From positions 1 through 11,778 of the forward strand of contig JAFYNW010000225.1 of NCBI GenBank assembly GCA_017547995.1: a stretch of 11,778 nucleotides of DNA. The letters run 5' to 3'. The notes beneath the pieces are model-generated. The model was not told the DNA's origin, did not search any database, and saw only the letters and a list, made by a program, of their open reading frames with translations. Each line of letters begins with the position of its first letter. Within the stretch, counting starts at the first letter, position 1. Of the stretch, positions 7,450-11,778 are shown piece after piece. The stretch is from Clostridia bacterium. GTDB taxonomy: Bacteria; Bacillota; Clostridia; Oscillospirales; Butyricicoccaceae. The translations under genes were made by a program, and so were the position numbers.

Positions 7450-7956
7450 TTATATATCTGTGCTGTACTTTTCATCGATGATATGCGGGATTATATTGTA
7501 TTCACGGCATTTTGCCATAAAATATTCGTTGTCGGCTATGGCCTCCGCCATTGTGAAGTCATTAAAAAGACGGTGCTCGACGATATTTTCATATTTTATG
7601 ATATCGTCAAAGTGATTTCTGATGTAGTTTTCCGTCATCACAAGGCAGACGTATTTTATGTTTTCGAGATAATTTTCGTCAAAATCCTTCTTCCAGTCAA
7701 AAGGGACGTAACAGCCTTCCACAATGAGATTCTGATCGTTTTCGATGGCTGTTTTAATCATTTCACGCACAATCGGCCATAGCAGATTAGTCAGGCTTTC
7801 CTGACTGCTCATTGGAGTCAGGTCTGTCATTCCGCTGCGTATCAGCCCCATCTTGAGATGGTCGATGGAGAGATATGGATATCCATGCATCTTAAGCAAT
7901 TTCTGCGCGAGGGCGGTTTTACCCGTATGTGATGCGCCCGTGATGATGATTACCAT
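7450..7956 (-). CDS. P-loop kinase-like / AAA-family small ATPase
   Basis: The protein has 168 residues. It begins with a beta strand and Walker A, GASHTGKT (7-14). DHLK follows (D32), as in kinases of the shikimate/adenylate/2-phosphoglycerate-kinase-like group where an Asp contacts substrate. LIVEGCYVPFDW (77-88) resembles the Walker B/substrate strand. An arginine-rich lid is poorly defined, so this is a P-loop kinase-like protein of unknown substrate. Start choice: a GTG three codons upstream (7965) is in frame, but AAGAGGTGA (7971-7963) sits five bases before the ATG at 7956 and overlaps that GTG, so ATG is preferred. It follows the zinc-ribbon gene by 16 bases and precedes the histidine phosphatase by 12, indicating one transcript. 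Confidence 0.82.
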   Translation of the reverse strand: MVIIITGASHTGKTALAQKLLKMHGYPYLSIDHLKMGLIRSGMTDLTPMSSQESLTNLLWPIVREMIKTAIENDQNLIVEGCYVPFDWKKDFDENYLENIKYVCLVMTENYIRNHFDDIIKYENIVEHRLFNDFTMAEAIADNEYFMAKCREYNIIPHIIDEKYSTDI

Positions 7957-7972
7957 TGAAATCACCTCTTAT

Positions 7973-8389
7973 TTACGATTTTCTTATGCTTTTATCCTTG
8001 CATTTAGGGCAGGTCACTTCGATTTTGCCCTTGCCCTTTGGCACACGAAAGACGTTGCCGCATTTTTTGCAGGTAAAATACTTATGAGTCTTTCTGTTTT
8101 GCCAGATTTGCTTTGCAAGAGAGATTCTGCCCTTTACGGCATTTTTCAGCCTGATATATGTATACAATTCCACACGATGTTTATGGTATTTTCTCGAAAG
8201 GCTTCTTACGAGCGACCATATAATAAGACCGTAGGCTATGAGCATCAGCCATGACATCTTTGGGAGATATGAAAGGAGCATCACGACGATTGCCGCCTTG
8301 AGCAGAAACATATTGAGCTCGTCTGTGCCGTATCGTCCTTCCATAAATCTGTTCATTTTGTATCTGAGATTTGTAAGTAAGTTTTTCAT
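7973..8389 (-). CDS. Membrane protein with two helices and C-terminal zinc ribbon, function unknown
   Basis: The protein has 138 residues. The N-terminus has the motif FMEGRYGTDELN (15-26), seen in a group of uncharacterised Clostridia proteins. Two hydrophobic segments follow at about 27-43 and 46-63, forming a membrane hairpin, then a basic linker (64-104). The C-terminus holds two CxxC knuckles, CKKC (107-110) and CPKC (127-130), 16 residues apart, in a fold that should bind one zinc. The small ribbon probably sits in the cytoplasm, given the positive linker. AAGGA is six bases before the ATG. It is the first gene of the minus-strand operon and has its own promoter. I do not assign a function; binding nucleic acid or a partner protein through the ribbon is only a possibility. 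Confidence 0.82.
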   Translation of the reverse strand: MKNLLTNLRYKMNRFMEGRYGTDELNMFLLKAAIVVMLLSYLPKMSWLMLIAYGLIIWSLVRSLSRKYHKHRVELYTYIRLKNAVKGRISLAKQIWQNRKTHKYFTCKKCGNVFRVPKGKGKIEVTCPKCKDKSIRKS

Positions 8390-8424
8390 CCGGATTCCTT
8401 CTCTGACGTGATTTGTTTAATAAA

Positions 8425-8453
8425 ATTATAGCAAAGCGGGATATATTATGCAA
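8425..8453 (-). promoter_or_regulatory. Promoter of the zinc-ribbon/kinase/phosphatase operon
   Basis: Read on the minus strand, TTGCAT (8453-8448), a 17-bp spacer and TATAAT (8430-8425), preceded by TGC, give a near-consensus extended -10 promoter about 36 bases before the first gene. The -35 overlaps an AT-rich inverted repeat, ATATATT-ATGC-AATATAT (8441-8458). Confidence 0.78.
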
Positions 8454-8481
8454 TATATTTATTGATTTTTGCCGTGCTTTC

Positions 8482-8510
8482 TTGTAAAGGTGGCGGCTTT
8501 GTGCTATGAT
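8482..8510 (+). promoter_or_regulatory. Promoter of the aminotransferase-Nudix operon
   Basis: TTGTAA (8482-8487), a 17-bp spacer and TATGAT (8505-8510), preceded by TGC, form an extended -10 promoter. It is arranged back to back with the minus-strand promoter, with the two -35 boxes 28 bp apart. Transcription would start near 8517, 27 bases before the ATG at 8544. Confidence 0.78.
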
Positions 8511-8543
8511 TTTATTATAGAAAATCTTATGGAGGGTGGAAAT

Positions 8544-9695
8544 ATGAAAAATCACGATAAGATACGCGCGCTTTTCCCTGTGTGCTCTGTGAAGACGTAT
8601 TTCGAGGCAGGACTTTCTAACGGCGGATGCACTCTTGCCAAGGATGCCATCGATTTATATTTCGAAGAAAACTTCACGGGCGTGCTTGACGGAAAGAAGC
8701 AATGGAATGAAGCGACCGACGAGGTGCGCAACCTTGCTTCTCAGCTTCTTGGCGGCGTTAATGCCGACAATATTGCGATTACGAAGAATACTGTCGAGGG
8801 GCTTAATATTATCGCTCAGGGCTTCCCTTTTGAAGCGGGCGATAACGTTGTCATTAATTCGGATGAGCATATTTCCAACGTGATGCCTTGGCTTGCTTTG
8901 AAGGACAAGGGTGTGGAAATCCGCATTGTGCCTTCAGAAAATCACAGACTTTCCCCTGATATTATTGGAAAATATATTGATAACAAGACTAAAATCGTGG
9001 CAATCAGCCACGTGCAGGCACCGACAGGATACACCTGCGATATAAAGGCGCTGGCTGAGATTTGCCATAAGAATGGCGCTTTCCTTGTGGTTGACGCTAT
9101 CCAGAGCCTTGGACTTATCGAGGTAAACGCGAAGGAATGGGGCATTGACGCTGTGTCTGCAGGCGCGCACAAGAATCTGCTCGGCCTGACAGGCACGGGA
9201 CTTTTGTATATTGCGCCTCAGCTTTTGAGCAAGCTTACTCCACACTATGCAGGCTCGTCGGCTGTACGCTCGTTTGACAGAAACACATGGGAAAATACGC
9301 TCAAGGATGAAAACAACGCACGTAAGTTTGAGCTGAGCAACCTGAATTATCCCGGCATTTATGCTCTGCGTGCGACGTTGAAGTTTATTCTTGAAATTGG
9401 AATCGATGAGGTTTCGGCACACGTGAAGGCTCTTTCCAAGAGAATGAACGAGGGACTTCGTGAAATCGGATATGACGTTGCAACTCCTCTTAATGAGAGC
9501 GAAAGAGCGGGCATTACCTCGGTTGTGGTGCCTGATTTAGCACACATGAAGGCTTGGTTTGGCGAGAGAAACATTGCCATAAGCAAAATGGATTTAGGAT
9601 TTATCCGCTTTGCAGTTGGCATTTTCTCAAATGATGAAGACGTGGATATTGCTCTTGAATATGCCCGTCAGTATTATATGGAGTTTGTAAAATAA
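8544..9695 (+). CDS. PLP-dependent class V aminotransferase-fold protein, not a typical cysteine desulfurase
   Basis: The protein has 383 residues. The class V fold is clear: N-terminal TYFEAGLSNG, H109 in DEHISN where the ring-stacking histidine is expected, D184 and Q187 in VVDAIQSLG for the PLP ring, and Schiff-base lysine K210 in AGAHKNLLGLTGTG. Cysteine desulfurases (SufS/CsdA) carry a catalytic cysteine in an RxGxxC loop near the C-terminus; here that region reads NIAISKMDLGFIRFAVGIFS (343-362) and has no cysteine. It is therefore more likely an epimerase, lyase or aminotransferase of unknown substrate. GGAGG (8531-8535) lies eight bases before the ATG at 8544. An in-frame ATG at 8469 lies upstream of the promoter and is rejected. 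The stop overlaps the Nudix start by one base. Confidence 0.9.
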   Translation: MKNHDKIRALFPVCSVKTYFEAGLSNGGCTLAKDAIDLYFEENFTGVLDGKKQWNEATDEVRNLASQLLGGVNADNIAITKNTVEGLNIIAQGFPFEAGDNVVINSDEHISNVMPWLALKDKGVEIRIVPSENHRLSPDIIGKYIDNKTKIVAISHVQAPTGYTCDIKALAEICHKNGAFLVVDAIQSLGLIEVNAKEWGIDAVSAGAHKNLLGLTGTGLLYIAPQLLSKLTPHYAGSSAVRSFDRNTWENTLKDENNARKFELSNLNYPGIYALRATLKFILEIGIDEVSAHVKALSKRMNEGLREIGYDVATPLNESERAGITSVVVPDLAHMKAWFGERNIAISKMDLGFIRFAVGIFSNDEDVDIALEYARQYYMEFVK

Positions 9696-10087
9696 TGGAA
9701 ATTATTGACGTTGTTGCCGCTCTCGTATGGGACGGAGATAAGTTTATGGCCTGTCAGCGCCCTGCCCACAAGGCACGCGGCCTACTCTGGGAATTCGTTG
9801 GCGGAAAGGTTGAAAAGGGCGAAAGCAAGGAGGCTGCTCTTGTGCGTGAATGCAAGGAGGAGCTTGATATTATCGTTGAGCCTATGGATATTTATATGGA
9901 GCTTGTGCACGAATATCCTGATATCACCGTCCGTCTTACCTTATTCAACGCGGTTATAAAAGAAGGCGAGCCAAAACTGCTTGAGCACAATGATATCAAA
10001 TGGCTTACTCCTGCTGAGATTCCGCTTTACGACTTCTGCCCTGCAGACGAGGAGATTCTCTCCAGAATCATCGCAGACAGAGGTTAA
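9695..10087 (+). CDS. Nudix hydrolase, MutT/8-oxo-dGTP diphosphatase-like
   Basis: This 130-residue cytoplasmic enzyme has a Nudix box from G37 to I59: G37-x5-E43-x7-R51-E52-C53-K54-E55-E56-L57-D58-I59. It matches GX5EX7REUXEEXGU except that Asp replaces the glycine near the end. The preceding QRPAHKARGLLWEFVGGKVE strongly resembles MutT, which hydrolyses 8-oxo-dGTP to keep it out of DNA, so nucleotide-pool cleaning is the leading idea; other nucleoside diphosphate substrates are possible. Its start (TAATG, 9693-9697) overlaps the aminotransferase stop, and only a weak GGAG at 9680-9683 is present. Translation therefore probably relies on ribosomes finishing the upstream gene. No terminator is visible after it. 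Confidence 0.92.
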   Translation: MEIIDVVAALVWDGDKFMACQRPAHKARGLLWEFVGGKVEKGESKEAALVRECKEELDIIVEPMDIYMELVHEYPDITVRLTLFNAVIKEGEPKLLEHNDIKWLTPAEIPLYDFCPADEEILSRIIADRG

Positions 10088-10088
10088 G

Positions 10089-10117
10089 TTGACAAGCCCC
10101 ACACAAAGTGCTACACT
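10089..10117 (+). promoter_or_regulatory. Promoter of the dmlA-like gene
   Basis: A consensus -35 TTGACA (10089-10094), exactly 17 bp, then TACACT (10112-10117), preceded by TGC. It lies directly after the Nudix stop, so the dehydrogenase can be transcribed separately from the upstream pair. Transcription would start near 10123-10125. Confidence 0.8.
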
Positions 10118-10121
10118 TGAA

Positions 10122-10139
10122 TCATAAATCAGTTTATGA
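10122..10139. promoter_or_regulatory. Inverted repeat at the transcription start of the dmlA-like gene
   Basis: TCATAAA (10122-10128) and TTTATGA (10133-10139) are perfect inverted arms around a 4-bp centre TCAG. The repeat lies at the expected start of transcription and runs up to the ribosome binding site AAAGGA (10139-10144). This is a usual operator position for a dimeric repressor. No regulator gene is visible nearby, so the protein that binds is unknown. Confidence 0.45.
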
Positions 10140-10152
10140 AAGGAAAAATCCT

Positions 10153-11214
10153 ATGAAAACTCATAAAATTGCAGTTATTGCCGGCGACGGTATCGGCCCA
10201 GAGGTTATTGCCGAAGGCGTGAAGGTGCTTGAGCATATCGCTTCGCTCGATGAAAATATCGCTTTTGAATTTGAACATTTCCCTTGGGGATGTGAATACT
10301 ATCTTAAAAACGGCAGAATGATGCCTGAAGATGCTATCGAAACCCTTTCAAAGTTTGACGCTATCTATCTCGGTGCGGTTGGCTATCCCGGCGTGCCTGA
10401 CCATATTTCTCTTTGGGATTTGCTTCTCAAAATCCGTCATGAATTTGACCAGTACGTAAATCTCCGCCCTGTAAAGCTTCTCAAGGGTGCGCCTTGTCCG
10501 CTCAAGGACGTGAAGGAAGAGGACATCGATATGATTGTCATCCGTGAAAACAGCGAAGGTGAATATGCAGGCGCAGGCGACTGGCTTTACAAGGGTCAGC
10601 CAAATGAAGTTGTTCTTCAGACAGGCGTTTTCTCCCGCAAGGGTACGGAAAGAATCATCCGCTATGCTTTTGAATTGGCTAAAAAGGAAGGCAAGAGTCT
10701 GACAAGCATCAGCAAGGGCAATGCTCTCAACTATTCCATGGTTTTCTGGGACAAGGTATTCAATGAAGTGGCTCAGGAATATCCTATGGTCAAGACTCAT
10801 CATCTTCTCGTTGACGCGGCAAGTATGTTCTTTGTAAAGGACCCTAAGCGCTTCGAGGTCGTTGTAACGTCCAATCTTTTCGGTGATATTCTCACAGACC
10901 TCGGTGCCGCTATTTCGGGCGGTATGGGTTTGGCTGCCGGCGCTAACATCAATCCTGAAGGCAAATTCCCATCCATGTTTGAGCCTATCCACGGCTCCGC
11001 TCCTGATATTGCAGGTCAGCAGGTTTCCAACCCACTCGCTTCCATCTGGTCTGTCAGCCAGATGCTCGACCATTTCGGCTACACAGAATGGGGCAAGAAG
11101 GTGCTTGACGCTATCGAGGCTGTCATGGTTGAGGCAAAATATCTCACTCCTGATATGAATGGCACTGCAAAGACACATGAAGTCGGTGCGGCTGTTATTG
11201 AAAAGCTGAAATAA
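10153..11214 (+). CDS. dmlA: Tartrate / D-malate dehydrogenase family (decarboxylating, NAD-dependent)
   Basis: The protein has 353 residues and belongs to the isocitrate/isopropylmalate dehydrogenase superfamily. It fits the tartrate/D-malate branch (TtuC/DmlA), whose enzymes oxidise and decarboxylate D-malate to pyruvate or act on tartrate, in the cytoplasm with NAD and a divalent metal. Diagnostic stretches are AGDGIGPEV (10-18), GAVGYPGVPDHISLW (74-88, typical of this branch), FDQYVNLRP (98-106), RENSEGEYAG (131-140, with R131 and Y138), K188, D221, NLFGDILTDLG with D245 and D249, and the NAD-binding HGSAPDIAG (280-288). Length is normal. The ATG at 10153 follows AAAGGA (10139-10144) by eight bases. 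An in-frame ATG at 10108 lies upstream of the promoter -10 and is rejected. Substrate preference among D-malate, tartrate and isopropylmalate needs assay; no leu genes are nearby. Confidence 0.9.
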   Translation: MKTHKIAVIAGDGIGPEVIAEGVKVLEHIASLDENIAFEFEHFPWGCEYYLKNGRMMPEDAIETLSKFDAIYLGAVGYPGVPDHISLWDLLLKIRHEFDQYVNLRPVKLLKGAPCPLKDVKEEDIDMIVIRENSEGEYAGAGDWLYKGQPNEVVLQTGVFSRKGTERIIRYAFELAKKEGKSLTSISKGNALNYSMVFWDKVFNEVAQEYPMVKTHHLLVDAASMFFVKDPKRFEVVVTSNLFGDILTDLGAAISGGMGLAAGANINPEGKFPSMFEPIHGSAPDIAGQQVSNPLASIWSVSQMLDHFGYTEWGKKVLDAIEAVMVEAKYLTPDMNGTAKTHEVGAAVIEKLK

Positions 11215-11224
11215 GGCAGTATAA

Positions 11225-11778
11225 ATGATTAAGGCAATATTTTTTGACCTTGACGGCACTCTGCTCAATGATGAGAAGAAAATGCTTCCCTCCACTTACA
11301 AGGCTTTGTCGTTATGCCGTGAAAATGGTGTCAAGGTGTTTCTCAACACTGCCCGTGCTCCCCTTTTAGGCAGAATGATTGACTGGGGTGAGGATGAGTT
11401 TTCCCTTTTCTATGGTGGGATTTACTGCAACGGTGCCTGTGAGCAGGTAAACGGCGGCTTTCACTACACCTTTCTCGATGGTGATATAGTTGACTTTGCC
11501 GTAGATAAGGTAAAGAATTATCCCGACCTTCATTTTGCTATGCAGACTAGGGGCGAAGTGCATCTTTTCAACCATTATCTTCCTGACACTCTGCTTGAGC
11601 CCTGGGGAATATCGCGCGATATGGCTGTTTCGACAGACAAGCCTGCAAGCGATTCCATCGTCAAGATTCTGATATATTATAACCACCTTGTGGATAACGA
11701 CAGACCTCTCCCCGAGGAATTGTACGGCATTTTTGCTGAGTATTGCGGCAATCGCGCTCACGTTTATCTGACCGACAA
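11225..11778 (+). CDS. HAD-superfamily hydrolase (Cof-like phosphatase), cut by window end
   Basis: The frame is open from the ATG at 11225 to the window end, giving 184 complete codons, so the 3' part is missing. The N-terminus IFFDLDGTLL holds HAD motif I with nucleophile D8 and acid D10, and NTAR with T42 is motif II. The long insert after motif II (from about residue 50) fits a C2-type cap as in Cof/YbiV phosphatases, which hydrolyse sugar phosphates and similar metabolites. Motif III lysine and the final acidic motif lie beyond the edge. The gene begins ten bases after the dehydrogenase stop, with AAGG at 11213-11216 overlapping that stop codon, so the two are likely co-transcribed. Substrate unknown. 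Confidence 0.88.
   Translation, partial: MIKAIFFDLDGTLLNDEKKMLPSTYKALSLCRENGVKVFLNTARAPLLGRMIDWGEDEFSLFYGGIYCNGACEQVNGGFHYTFLDGDIVDFAVDKVKNYPDLHFAMQTRGEVHLFNHYLPDTLLEPWGISRDMAVSTDKPASDSIVKILIYYNHLVDNDRPLPEELYGIFAEYCGNRAHVYLTD

Noticed and set aside
7024..7782. Plus-strand open frame of 252 codons across the phosphatase and kinase-like genes
   Set aside because: It runs opposite two genes with clear catalytic motifs and good ribosome binding sites, and its composition is not protein-like.
8469..8543. Upstream ATG as start of the aminotransferase-fold gene
   Set aside because: It lies upstream of the -35 at 8482, so it would not be on the transcript; 8544 has a good GGAGG.
10108..10152. Upstream ATG as start of the dehydrogenase
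   Set aside because: It lies before the promoter -10 at 10112-10117, has no ribosome binding site, and would add residues unlike the family.
10348..11295. Long minus-strand open frame of 315 codons opposite the dehydrogenase gene
   Set aside because: It is the antisense shadow of a well-recognised dehydrogenase and the HAD gene start. It has no family motif and no ribosome binding site, and such frames are common opposite codon-biased genes.
1..11778. Mobile element, CRISPR array or toxin-antitoxin module
   Set aside because: No regularly spaced repeats, transposase or integrase motifs, or typical small toxin pairs were found; the kinase-like protein at 7450-7956 lacks a partner antitoxin gene.

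Overview
The window looks like chromosomal DNA of a low-to-mid GC Gram-positive anaerobe, most likely a Clostridia-type Bacillota. The reasons are strong AAGGAGG-like ribosome binding sites, extended -10 promoters of the TGnTATAAT type, a DUF362 protein, a LytTR/DUF3021 pair, a short clostridial-type SbcC, and tightly packed genes that often overlap by the ATGA tetranucleotide. I see no phage, insertion sequence, tRNA, rRNA or CRISPR array. No stretch over 300 bases lacks a gene.

Layout. (1) 1-306 is the C-terminal end of a DUF362 protein, closed by a hairpin terminator (329-367). (2) 467-2818 is a four-gene operon: ABC ATPase, ABC-2 permease, a stand-alone LytTR DNA-binding regulator and a four-helix DUF3021 membrane protein. 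It ends in a terminator (2827-2855). Its promoter has a strong extended -10 but no recognisable -35. Two near-identical 14-bp direct repeats with a 21-bp period sit just upstream, the geometry of a LytTR operator, so the operon probably controls itself. (3) 2924-6819 is sbcD-sbcC, the Mre11/Rad50-type nuclease that processes DNA ends and hairpins, with its own promoter containing a 14-bp palindrome. (4) A perfect palindromic bidirectional terminator (6833-6863) separates sbcC from a convergent minus-strand operon (8389 down to 6862): a two-helix zinc-ribbon membrane protein, a P-loop kinase-like protein and a histidine phosphatase. (5) 8390-8543 is a divergent promoter region. (6) 8544-10087 holds a class V aminotransferase-fold protein lacking the desulfurase cysteine, coupled to a MutT-like Nudix hydrolase. 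(7) 10153 to the window end holds a tartrate/D-malate dehydrogenase-type enzyme followed by a HAD phosphatase cut by the window edge. These two have their own TTGACA-17-TACACT promoter and an inverted repeat at the expected transcription start.

The genes are mostly known families. The most notable item is the ABC-LytTR-DUF3021 cassette with its apparent operator, which resembles the LytTR regulatory systems described in streptococci (regulator plus membrane inhibitor). What it senses and exports cannot be read from the sequence. The minus-strand operon and the aminotransferase-Nudix pair are the other places where function is open.
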